From positions 1-64,000 of the forward strand of contig CAYSYA010000009.1 of NCBI GenBank assembly GCA_964435285.1: DNA of 64,000 nt, written 5' to 3'. The DNA comes from GCA-2718035 sp964435285. Its GTDB lineage: Bacteria; Bacteroidota; Bacteroidia; Flavobacteriales; TMED113. The translations under genes and the position numbers were made by a program. This document shows positions 15,462-23,212 of this stretch, one piece after another (position 1 is the stretch's first letter; each line of letters opens with the position of its first letter). Under the pieces are notes generated by a model that was not told where the DNA came from, did no database searches, and saw only the letters and a list, made by a program, of their open reading frames with translations.

Positions 15462-18203
15462 TTAGTAACCATTGTCTTCTATTTCAGTTATTTCTTCTAA
15501 AGTCTTTTCTAAAATGGAGGTTATTTCGTTCATGTTTATTTTTTTTCCCTTATTTTGTAATTCACTGTTGCTAGTAATTTTAAAGCCTACAACATGTAAA
15601 CTGGTTGTTTTTTCATCGATATAATCATTTTCCAAAAAAAGTGAAACATCTGAATTATGAGCATAAATAAAGTTTTCATATTTCATTTCAGACTTATCAA
15701 TTTTAAACATATGCGAAAAGTCATATGAATTTAACTGTTTTGTTGAAAAAGTATCAAAAGGTTTTAAAAAATATATCCCATTATTTGTAGAATATAAAAT
15801 ATCTCTATATGTATGATCATTATCACCTCTTCTTTTCTTTAGCGAAATAGTATGTACAGTATCGTTTGTTAAAAAAAAGTTGATTTGTAAATCATACCAA
15901 TTAGGCTCAGGATCATCCTCTTTTTTGTCTAATCTTTTACTTCCAACTATTTCATATTGTAAACTAATTATTTTGTCTCCATCTTTATACTTTACCATAT
16001 TTGAGTCCCACTTTATTGGGGAAGTTGAAACTGGAGACTCTTCTTTATATATATCTTTAAAATATGCTTCTTTTTCAGCTATACTATCTTCACTAAAATA
16101 ACGATAGTCTTCACTCCATTGTGCCCTTTGAAACCATTCATCAAATGTTAAATTCTCCTTGAATAGTATCTCGTTAATATCTGTGTCACAAGGCACAATA
16201 CAGGGAGCAAAATCATTGGGTTTATGTAGGTATTTGCTATTAAAAAGAAAAAAATACTCATCACTATTTAAAAAGCTATATATTTCATCTTCTGACATGC
16301 CTAAATAAAATGGACCTATATTATTTTTTGAAACTAATAATGTAATGTTTAAGCCATAATCATCATCATCATCGAATTTTTTAACTCTTTTATGTGTATA
16401 GTAATCTTTTGAATAAACTATTGATGTATCATATATGATTTTGGAAAGTTCTAACTCTTTTTTTGAGCTATAGGCTTCTAAGTAGTTGCTTATTTTATTA
16501 TCACTTAAAAATGAATTATAATAATTTATTAAAACACTATCATTTTGAATCTTTATATTTAAATCTGATGAGTTATTTTTAATATCTTGAATTTCTAAAC
16601 TAGTTGATAATATATTATTATTTAAAATTTTAATTTGATCTAAAATTTTAATTTCTTTTTTATTCAATTTCTTGTTTGCATTTTTCTTTTCTAAGATTTT
16701 TTGAAGTTTGTTAGCTCCTGTTTTTTCATTTTTAAAATAATTTAAAAATTTTTCCAAACTATCTTTCTTGTTAATCAATAAACCTATTTGAGTTAAATTT
16801 TCTTTAATTATACTATTATTTATTGTCTGCTTCTCTAATAAATTATTTTTTGCACTTTCATACTTCTTCATATTTTCTAATTTCGAAATTACAGAGTCAA
16901 GATATTCTAAACGATTTTCTTGTTGAAATTTTTCGTAATCTAAATACAAACCATCGTAATTAATTGAATACCAACCATTGTATCTTCGTTTTTTTTTTGG
17001 TTTTCTTTCGTAATTAGCATAAATCCCCTCTTCATAAGCACCATTTTCATATAAAAATCTATACGGCCCTGATAATTTTCCTTCCTTATAAGTTTGTTCA
17101 GAAGTTAGCTGACCATCAACCCAAACATTATCCCCATCTGAATTGATTTCATAATAACCAGAATTCCATCTTTTCTCTACACCTTCTTTTTTCCCATTTT
17201 TATAATTTTCTTCTAAAATTAAATTATACGCTGGTATTTCTGGATACATTACTTTATTTTCACCTTTAAAACAGTTGTCACCCCACTGCCTTGTGACTCC
17301 ATTTAACTTACCATCTTTCCATGTTTGAATTTTTTTTATACCAATAAATTCTAAATATGATTCATCACCTTCACTAACAGGGACCGATTGATACTCAATC
17401 CAAACACCATTTTTTTTTCCGAATCTGTAATTATGCTCATACTCTGGACCCTCACCCTCATATCCATGCATGAACCACTTGCCATGTTTCCTTCCCTCAT
17501 ACCAACTTTCTTGATAATTAATATTCCCATACCTGTCAATTTCTTGAAAAACTCCATGTTTATCACCGTTTTTATAATTCTCTAATTTACTTAATGATCC
17601 TGCATACTCTGAAGAGAAGTATTTTTGTTCTCCATGTTTTTTCCCATTTTCATATTTGAGATGTTTAATTAATATGGATTTACCTGGTTCATCATCATAA
17701 AAACCTGGCTCAAACTCCCATTCTTTTTGATCACCATGTTTATTACCATCTTTGTAATTAAAGTGTTCAAGAAGAAAACCATCTTCATTCCACTTTTTAT
17801 CTGCACCAATTAATCTACCTTTTCTATCTCTTAACTGATAAAATCTTTTTTGACCATTTTCATAATACCTAACAAACTCACCATACGTTTCTCCCAAAGC
17901 ATCATCATCTTTATAAATTATCATATCAAGTTGTCCATTTTTGTGCCAATATGTTTGTTTACCATATTTTCGGCCGTGTTTCCAATTTTCAATACTATAC
18001 TTAATTGGTTCATCATAATAATTTCTAGTCTCATACCACCTTTCTCTTTTACCATGATATTTCCCATTAGAATCAACAGTATATCTTTCAAGGATATTTC
18101 CATTAGACGAATATTCACTTATTTCTCCTGTATTTGGGTCTTTTTGTTTGTTCTGAGAAAAAGTTATTGATGCTAAAAGCAATAAAAGGGATAAGTATCT
18201 CAT
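15462..18203 (-). CDS. Exported YwqK/MORN_2-repeat protein with central coiled coil
   Basis: A protein of 913 residues. A signal peptide (MRYLSLLLLLASITFSQ) would leave Gln first. Residues about 25-420 hold a long run of repeats of the type NGK.HG....Y.NG (YwqK/MORN_2), for example YYENGQKRFYQ, EENYKNGKKEGVEKRW and YENGAYEEG. Residues about 430-600 are Lys/Glu/Asn-rich and probably coiled coil. The C-terminal 300 residues match no family I recognise. Such repeat proteins are common in Bacteroidota and their roles are mostly unknown. No T9SS sorting domain is visible, so it is likely periplasmic or outer-membrane associated. Confidence 0.75.
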   Translation of the reverse strand: MRYLSLLLLLASITFSQNKQKDPNTGEISEYSSNGNILERYTVDSNGKYHGKRERWYETRNYYDEPIKYSIENWKHGRKYGKQTYWHKNGQLDMIIYKDDDALGETYGEFVRYYENGQKRFYQLRDRKGRLIGADKKWNEDGFLLEHFNYKDGNKHGDQKEWEFEPGFYDDEPGKSILIKHLKYENGKKHGEQKYFSSEYAGSLSKLENYKNGDKHGVFQEIDRYGNINYQESWYEGRKHGKWFMHGYEGEGPEYEHNYRFGKKNGVWIEYQSVPVSEGDESYLEFIGIKKIQTWKDGKLNGVTRQWGDNCFKGENKVMYPEIPAYNLILEENYKNGKKEGVEKRWNSGYYEINSDGDNVWVDGQLTSEQTYKEGKLSGPYRFLYENGAYEEGIYANYERKPKKKRRYNGWYSINYDGLYLDYEKFQQENRLEYLDSVISKLENMKKYESAKNNLLEKQTINNSIIKENLTQIGLLINKKDSLEKFLNYFKNEKTGANKLQKILEKKNANKKLNKKEIKILDQIKILNNNILSTSLEIQDIKNNSSDLNIKIQNDSVLINYYNSFLSDNKISNYLEAYSSKKELELSKIIYDTSIVYSKDYYTHKRVKKFDDDDDYGLNITLLVSKNNIGPFYLGMSEDEIYSFLNSDEYFFLFNSKYLHKPNDFAPCIVPCDTDINEILFKENLTFDEWFQRAQWSEDYRYFSEDSIAEKEAYFKDIYKEESPVSTSPIKWDSNMVKYKDGDKIISLQYEIVGSKRLDKKEDDPEPNWYDLQINFFLTNDTVHTISLKKRRGDNDHTYRDILYSTNNGIYFLKPFDTFSTKQLNSYDFSHMFKIDKSEMKYENFIYAHNSDVSLFLENDYIDEKTTSLHVVGFKITSNSELQNKGKKINMNEITSILEKTLEEITEIEDNGY

Positions 18204-18252
18204 TATTTTTTTTAAATGAAAATACTATAAATAATTGTAGGTAAATATTTAT

Positions 18253-19131
18253 TTATAATAATTTTATAAAGGAGTCAACACTGTCAATGGTATTCATCTT
18301 GAATTTCTTCATTGTCTTTTCTTCAAGAGATTGATTAGCTACAACATAGTTTTTACAATTAGAAAAATATTTGTTTACAGACTCGACTGTTTTAGAAATA
18401 TTTAGTTTTGAAAAGTTTGAAACAACGAAAAATAAAGTGAAATCTATTTTTGTACTTTTTGCAATTTCATTTAGAGCCGGCAATGGAACGTTAGAACCTA
18501 AGTATACCACGTTATATCCGTAATTAGTTAATAAATACCTAGTGAATAATAATCCCATTTCATGATGTTCATTGGGTGGTAAAAATAAAAGCCAAGTTTT
18601 AGATTTTTTATTTTTATAAGTAGATTCTTCATCGATTTGTTTATACATCTTTTGCTTAAACATTTCAGACAAGAAATGTTCTTGAGCGGGATTCATTTTA
18701 TTTGTTAGCCAAAATAATCCTATTTTAGAAAATGTGGGAAGCATTATATTTTTATAAAATTCTATTGTAGTATATTTTTTTGAAGCCTCTGAGTATGTTT
18801 TATTGAATGTGTCAGTATCAAATTTCAAAGCTGATTTAATAAAATTATTGACACAATACTCATTGAAAGAACTTTTATTTTTTTTATGAATAAGTTCCGA
18901 AAGCAACAGTTCTATTTCACTGTCATCTTTTTTGGAAATTACTGAAATTTTATGTCCATTATCAATTAATAATTTTGCATTCAACGCTTTAATTAATAAT
19001 TCATCAGAGTAAGATCTAATTTTCGATTCTGTCCTTTCGGCCGTAAGAAAATTATACCTATTTTCCCAAGTCCTCAATAATAATTTATTAATTCCTGTTA
19101 TTTTAGAAAATTGATCTATACTGTAGCTCAT
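18253..19131 (-). CDS. carH: CarH/LitR-type MerR regulator with B12 photoreceptor domain
   Basis: 292 residues from the ATG at 19131. A longer frame to 19185 adds an unconserved hydrophobic stretch ahead of the HTH. Residues 1-70 form a MerR winged helix (YSIDQFSKITGI....LRTWENRY...AERT). Residues about 85-165 form the four-helix cap with the W-x9-EH signature (W141, E151, H152). Residues 178-292 form the cobalamin-binding domain with the lower-ligand motif E-x-H-x-x-G (E188, H190, G193). In characterised CarH/LitR proteins, adenosylcobalamin keeps a tetramer on DNA in the dark and light releases it. Here the residue after the signature Trp is Leu, whereas Thermus CarH has His132. The gene diverges from the fasciclin/photolyase operon with two matching inverted repeats between them. 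Confidence 0.85.
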   Translation of the reverse strand: MSYSIDQFSKITGINKLLLRTWENRYNFLTAERTESKIRSYSDELLIKALNAKLLIDNGHKISVISKKDDSEIELLLSELIHKKNKSSFNEYCVNNFIKSALKFDTDTFNKTYSEASKKYTTIEFYKNIMLPTFSKIGLFWLTNKMNPAQEHFLSEMFKQKMYKQIDEESTYKNKKSKTWLLFLPPNEHHEMGLLFTRYLLTNYGYNVVYLGSNVPLPALNEIAKSTKIDFTLFFVVSNFSKLNISKTVESVNKYFSNCKNYVVANQSLEEKTMKKFKMNTIDSVDSFIKLL

Positions 19132-19225
19132 GTAGTAAAAAAATTGAGGTAATAAAAGTGAAAAAGCCACTTTAAAAATTACCATTTGTTAACAAATATT
19201 ACTCAAATTTAAAAAAAAATATGTT

Positions 19226-19256
19226 TTGTATAGTTTTTTTAAAAAAAAATTATACA
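19226..19256. promoter_or_regulatory. Candidate CarH operator O1 (overlaps promoter)
   Basis: TTGTATAG (19226-19233), 16 bases, TTATACA (19250-19256): an inverted repeat of the form TTGTATAR-N16-TTATACA. Its right arm overlaps a perfect -7 box, TACATTTG, at 19253-19260 that points toward the fasciclin gene. Protein binding is inferred from the architecture shared with O2 and O3. Confidence 0.55.
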
Positions 19257-19260
19257 TTTG
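19253..19260 (+). promoter_or_regulatory. Candidate -7 box of the fasciclin/photolyase operon
   Basis: TACATTTG fits TAnnTTTG. A TTTG lies at 19225-19228, a spacing of 24, longer than usual. The predicted start is near 19267, between operators O1 and O2, which suits repression by the divergently encoded MerR protein. Confidence 0.45.
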
Positions 19261-19270
19261 AACTGTTTTT

Positions 19271-19301
19271 TTGTATAACTAAATTTTAAACAAGTTATAC
19301 A
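19271..19301. promoter_or_regulatory. Candidate CarH operator O2
   Basis: TTGTATAA (19271-19278), 16 bases, TTATACA (19295-19301). It has the same arms and spacing as O1, offset 45 bp, and lies just downstream of the predicted transcription start and upstream of the fasciclin ATG. Confidence 0.55.
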
Positions 19302-19325
19302 TAGTACTAATTTAATAGAATAAAA

Positions 19326-20392
19326 ATGAAAAAAATTTTACTTAATATAATGGCAATTTTTCTTTGTCAGATTTTGATTGGTCAAACTAATCATACTATT
19401 AACGCAGGTAGTTTCTACTACACTCCGTCTTCATTAACTATAAATCAAGGTGATATTGTCACTTGGATAAATGATGGAGGCTTACATGACGTAAACGGTG
19501 CAGTAAATTCTTTAAATGATGAACCTTACAACAATCCAGAATCATTTGATTCACCAACAACTAATGAAGTAGGAGCTGTGATATATACCCACACATTTGA
19601 TATTCCTGGTGAATATACTTATGATTGTTCTGTAGGTTTACATGCTCAAAACGGCATGGTTGGTCAAATTACAGTTTTAGCTCCAACAACAACTGTAGTT
19701 GATATAATAGTAGATTCTGAAAATCACAACACTCTTGAAACTGCTGTAGTTGCCGCAGGTTTAGTTGACGCCTTAAGTGGTGAAGGGCCATTCACAGTAT
19801 TTGCTCCAACTGACGACGCTTTCGCTGCACTTCCAGACGGAACACTTGATGCAGTACTTGCCGATGCAGATTTATTAACATCTATACTAACTCATCACGT
19901 TGCTGAAGGTTCTGTATTGTCTACAGATCTAGAAGATGGAATGATGGTTACTACATTAAATGGTACTGAATTAATGGTAACTATTAATGANNNNNNNNNN
20001 NNNNNNNNNNNNNNNNNNNNNNNNNNNNNNNNNNNNNNNNNNNNNNNNNNNNNNNNNNNNNNNNNNNNNNNNNNNNNNNNNNNNNNNNNNATGGAATGAT
20101 GGTTACTACATTAAATGGTACTGAATTAATGGTAACTATTAATGAAAATGGAGTAATGATTGATAATGCTATGGTTACTGTAGCTGATCTAGTTGCTGAT
20201 AATGGAGTGGTACATGTTATTGATGCTGTATTAATTCCTGAGACATCGTCAGTATTAGAAAATAACAATTTCGAAAACGATAAATATTTATATTCAATTG
20301 ATATGTTAGGAAGAAAAACTAATTCACAAATTGGTTTTATAATTGACATTTACGAGTCAGGAAAAAGTATCAAAAAATACAATACAAAATAA
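19326..20392 (+). CDS. Exported cupredoxin-fasciclin protein (interrupted by assembly gap)
   Basis: The gene is split by 100 Ns (19991-20090). The frame before the gap starts at ATG 19326 and the end after the gap stops at 20392. If the 55 bases identical on both sides are merged, the frame is continuous. A signal peptide ends ILIGQ. Residues about 22-120 form a plastocyanin-like domain with type-1 copper ligands (His in GGLHDV, then Cys, His and Met in CSVGLHAQNGM). A fasciclin domain follows (GPFTVFAPTDDAFAALP, then LTHHVAEGSVLSTDL, NGVVHVIDAVL). The tail YLYSIDMLGRK...KKYNTK resembles a degenerate sorting signal. This is the first gene of the operon facing carH. Its likely role is a surface adhesion or copper-binding protein. 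Confidence 0.8.
19991..20090. other. Assembly gap (100 N) flanked by an identical 55-bp sequence
   Basis: The 55 bases before the gap (19936-19990) are identical to the 55 bases after it (20091-20145). A gap of exactly 100 Ns is a scaffolder default. Either two contig ends overlap by a k-mer and there is no missing sequence, or the gene has near-identical tandem fasciclin units that collapsed. Confidence 0.95.
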
Positions 20393-20404
20393 TTAAAATC
20401 TAAT

Positions 20405-20474
20405 CTTAGCCTCGCTAAATTTTTCAAAATGGGGTATTCGTTAAATGGTTTCTGTAACCAAAAGCGAGGCTAAG
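20405..20474 (+). other. Structured intergenic RNA element with 12-bp stem
   Basis: CTTAGCCTCGCT (20405-20416) pairs perfectly with AGCGAGGCTAAG (20463-20474). The 46-nt loop contains a second small hairpin, TGGTT/AACCA (20446-20460), and the single-stranded CAAAATGGGGTAT (20425-20437). That same 13-mer occurs in the candidate small RNA at 14283-14295. The element lies between the fasciclin gene and the next gene of the operon. It could be an attenuator, a processing site or a small RNA. Confidence 0.5.
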
Positions 20475-20491
20475 TTTATAATCTTCAAATC

Positions 20492-20818
20492 ATGTATACA
20501 AAAATATTTAACTGTTTTTTCGGATTCATTATTCTTTTAAGTTCATCAATATATGCGCAAGTTGTTGTTCCAAATAAATTAAAAAATCCAGATTCACAGA
20601 TAGATAACGCAACAGCAAAACGATCACAAATTTGGATAAGTGGAGAATGGGTCGTCGATAAAGATAATTATATATGGAAAAATGGATTTTGGGCTGATAA
20701 ACGACCGGGGTTTATTTTTTTACCAGGTTATTGGAAAGAGATGGCTAATGGGTGGACATGGATCTCCGGAGCTTGGAAAGAAATTAGTTTAGAAACATGG
20801 CAAAAAATTTACTCTTGA
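20492..20818 (+). CDS. Small exported YXWGXW-repeat protein
   Basis: A protein of 108 residues. A signal peptide (ending SSIYAQ) is followed by Trp/Gly-rich repeats: YIWKNGFWADKRPGFIFLPG, then YWKEMANGWTWISGAW. This matches the YXWGXW repeat family (PF12779), found in exported bacterial proteins of unknown function. It lies downstream of the 12-bp-stem element and 11 bp upstream of the next gene, so it is probably part of the carH-facing operon. Confidence 0.7.
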   Translation: MYTKIFNCFFGFIILLSSSIYAQVVVPNKLKNPDSQIDNATAKRSQIWISGEWVVDKDNYIWKNGFWADKRPGFIFLPGYWKEMANGWTWISGAWKEISLETWQKIYS

Positions 20819-20829
20819 AAAATTAGTAC

Positions 20830-21234
20830 ATGAACTATGTGGTAATTAACATCATATTGAATTCCATTTTATTAGGAATAATTTTACTTACTCAATTTGT
20901 TAATTACCCTTTATTTAAAAAAGTCAATACCGACTTTGAGAATTACCACTCTGATTATACAAATAGAATGGGGTTTGTAGTTGGCCCAGTAATGATGTTG
21001 GAATTAATTTTTGTTATTTTATTATTAACAAATTATGACTTAAGCAACAATATTTTAGTTATAGCAATTTCTACGCTATTAATTTGGATTAGTACTTTTT
21101 TTATTCAAGTACCATTACATAAAAAAATTGCATATAAAAGAGATTTACGAAAAATAAAAAAGCTGATTTTATCAAATTTAATTAGAACTTTTTTATGGAC
21201 TTTAAAACTATTTTTTTCAGTATTAATTATTTAA
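20830..21234 (+). CDS. Four-helix membrane protein of unknown function
   Basis: A protein of 134 residues with predicted membrane helices at about 4-26, 48-68, 74-93 and 115-133. The sequence TQFVNYPLFKKV at the end of helix 1 and VPLHKKI after helix 3 resemble small membrane proteins of the DUF1772 kind, but I cannot assign the family firmly. The next gene's likely ATG follows this stop by 2 bp. Its place in the photolyase operon suggests a light- or oxidative-stress-related role, which is inference only. Confidence 0.65.
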   Translation: MNYVVINIILNSILLGIILLTQFVNYPLFKKVNTDFENYHSDYTNRMGFVVGPVMMLELIFVILLLTNYDLSNNILVIAISTLLIWISTFFIQVPLHKKIAYKRDLRKIKKLILSNLIRTFLWTLKLFFSVLII

Positions 21235-21236
21235 TT

Positions 21237-21656
21237 ATGATTTTAAACACTACTCATATAGATAAAGAAAAAAAAAAATTAATCAATAAACTTGTTGGAA
21301 ATCCATTATCCTTATGGGAAAGTCTATTTCAAAATAAAGGTTCACATAGAATGATTATTGAAAGTTTTAGTGAAAAATTCAATAAATTTTTTAAAACTTA
21401 TAACAACTTACTTTATGCAAATATTGAAATAAGAAAAAAAGGTATTATTATTCGAATATCTATTAATAATGAAACGGTCTCTTGGCTTGTGCCATTTTAC
21501 AAATTAACTATATACAATTCTAGTTTATTTAGTATACACTCAAATGGAAACAATATAAAATTTCGAAAAGATAGATACTATAAAATTAATAAGAACTTTA
21601 TTAACTCATTGATTGAGCAGAAAGCATTCCATTCAAAAAAATTCGATATTTCTTGA
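21237..21656 (+). CDS. Hypothetical protein in photolyase operon
   Basis: 139 residues from ATG 21237, two bases after the previous stop. A longer frame from 21195 would overlap the preceding gene by 40 bp and adds an unrelated stretch. The protein is soluble and rich in Lys, Asn and Ile, with SLWESLFQNKGSHRMIIESF near the start and a beta-rich middle (KKGIIIRISINNETVSWLVP). No family is recognised. The stop TGA overlaps the TTG start of the flavin reductase gene, so the two are translationally coupled. Confidence 0.65.
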   Translation: MILNTTHIDKEKKKLINKLVGNPLSLWESLFQNKGSHRMIIESFSEKFNKFFKTYNNLLYANIEIRKKGIIIRISINNETVSWLVPFYKLTIYNSSLFSIHSNGNNIKFRKDRYYKINKNFINSLIEQKAFHSKKFDIS

Positions 21657-22132
21657 AAAGAGTTTGGAACATAGTTAATCCTTCTATTTATAGTTTGAGT
21701 TCATTTAATAATGAAGGAGAGCAAAACTTTAATATTTGTTCTTATGTAAGTGTTGTTAGTTTGAAGCCTAAATTATATATGATTGCAATTGAAAAAACAA
21801 GTAAAACGCATTCCAATTTATCAAAAAGTAGTTCGTGTATATTACAAATATTAAGTATAGATAATATTAATCTAATTAAATCATTGGGTAAAAAAAGTGG
21901 TTGGAGCATAAACAAACTAAATTTTTTAAACAAGAAAGAAATGTTGGAATTATGGAATGGAAAAAAAATTATTAAAAAATCCTGTGGAGTTATATTTCTT
22001 GAAAAAACTAACCAATTTATAACAAATGGAGATCATACATTATTTATATTCAAAATTTTAAAAGCCAAAACATTTAAAGAAACTAATATTTTAACTTTTA
22101 ATAACCTAATTGAAAAAAAAATAATTTTATGA
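21653..22132 (+). CDS. Flavin reductase-like FMN-binding split-barrel protein
   Basis: A protein of 159 residues. The pattern QNFNICSYVSVVSLKPKLYM, then KTSKTHSNLSKSSSCILQIL and LIKSLGKKSG, follows the flavin-reductase/flavoredoxin split barrel, which binds FMN and reduces flavins or interacts with flavoproteins. It is slightly short for the family. Translation appears to start at TTG 21653 inside the overlap with the previous stop (TTGA), and its own stop overlaps the start of the photolyase-like gene by 4 bp. Reduction or supply of flavin to the neighbouring FAD protein is a plausible inference. Confidence 0.7.
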   Translation: MKRVWNIVNPSIYSLSSFNNEGEQNFNICSYVSVVSLKPKLYMIAIEKTSKTHSNLSKSSSCILQILSIDNINLIKSLGKKSGWSINKLNFLNKKEMLELWNGKKIIKKSCGVIFLEKTNQFITNGDHTLFIFKILKAKTFKETNILTFNNLIEKKIIL

Positions 22133-23208
22133 CTACTGATTTTCAAAAAATCTTTGATCTAGTTGAAAATATTGATATTAGTAATTACTCTAAAAATCGA
22201 AATTTTATTGACGGAAGTGTAACCAAACTATCTCCTTATATTTCTAGAGGCGTAATTTCTACAAAATTTATATTAGAATCTTTAAAGAAAAGAAATATAA
22301 ATTTAAAGAAAGTTGAAAAATTTATCCAAGAACTTGCATGGAGAGATTACTGGCAAATTACATGGAAAAATAAAAATATCGATGTTGACTTGAAACAAAA
22401 ACAAAAAGATGTTAAGAAATATGGTGTCCCTGAAAATATTATTAAATCTAATACTGGAATTAAAGTAATTGATAAAGCAATTCATGATTTATATATTTCT
22501 GGTTACATGCATAACCACGTAAGAATGTATATTGCTAGTATAATTTGTAATATAGGAAAATGTCATTGGTATATTCCCGCTCAATGGTTTTACTACCACC
22601 TTATTGATGGAGATTGGGGAAGTAATGCTTTAAGCTGGCAATGGGTATGTGGAAGTAATAGTTCAAAAAAATATATTGCTAACCAAGAAAACATAAACAA
22701 ATATTGTCGTGATTCACAAAAAAATACATTTTTAGATCACAGCTATGAATACTTATTTAATTGTGGAATTCCTCAAGAAATAGAAAATGTAATAAATCCT
22801 AAACTAGAAACTTCAATTTTAAATGAATCGAAAGGAAAAATTGATTGTGAGAAACCAATTTTGATTTATAATTATTATAATCTCGACCCTTTTTGGAGGC
22901 AAGACCTTAATGCAAACAGGGTGTTGCTTCTTGAGCCTAGTTTTTTTAAAAAATTCCCAGTGAGTGATTTCGTTTTCAATAACTTTTTAAAACTAGCAAA
23001 GAATATTAGAAATATAAAAATAATTTATTCTGAGTTTAACGATTTGAAACAAAACTATAATAAATCTCAAATCTATTTTAAAGAACACCCAACAAACATA
23101 CATTACAAAGGAATGTGCGACGAAAGAGATTGGCTTTTTAAAACAAAATCTTATTATCCATCGTTTTTTAAATTTTGGAATGCTAATAAATGGGAACTTA
23201 AAATTTAA
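22129..23208 (+). CDS. Photolyase/cryptochrome-like FAD-binding protein lacking the N-terminal antenna domain
   Basis: A protein of 359 residues. Residues 1-195 are the helical FAD-binding domain of photolyases: SPYISRGVIS, EKFIQELAWRDYWQ, GYMHNHVRMYIASI, and then IDGDWGSNALSWQWVCGSNS and KKYIANQENINKY. The usual N-terminal alpha/beta antenna domain (about 130 residues) is absent. Instead residues about 245-359 form an alpha/beta-looking C-terminal region (KPILIYNYYNLDPFWRQDLN, NRVLLLEPSFFKKFPVSD), as if the order were reversed. Related FAD-binding proteins occur in light-inducible loci of Bacteroidota. DNA repair versus signalling cannot be decided here. It is the last gene of the plus-strand operon. 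Confidence 0.8.
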   Translation: MTTDFQKIFDLVENIDISNYSKNRNFIDGSVTKLSPYISRGVISTKFILESLKKRNINLKKVEKFIQELAWRDYWQITWKNKNIDVDLKQKQKDVKKYGVPENIIKSNTGIKVIDKAIHDLYISGYMHNHVRMYIASIICNIGKCHWYIPAQWFYYHLIDGDWGSNALSWQWVCGSNSSKKYIANQENINKYCRDSQKNTFLDHSYEYLFNCGIPQEIENVINPKLETSILNESKGKIDCEKPILIYNYYNLDPFWRQDLNANRVLLLEPSFFKKFPVSDFVFNNFLKLAKNIRNIKIIYSEFNDLKQNYNKSQIYFKEHPTNIHYKGMCDERDWLFKTKSYYPSFFKFWNANKWELKI

Positions 23209-23212
23209 TTAT

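Noticed and set aside
19132..19185. N-terminal extension of the MerR regulator
   Set aside because: The 18 extra residues are hydrophobic and unlike MerR starts, while MSYSIDQFSKITG at 19131 matches the family start.
20096..20392. Separate 98-residue gene after the N gap
   Set aside because: It is the in-frame continuation of the fasciclin gene once the duplicated 55 bases at the gap are merged.
21195..21236. Upstream start of the unknown soluble protein
   Set aside because: It would overlap the preceding membrane protein by 40 bp; the ATG at 21237 is two bases after the previous stop.
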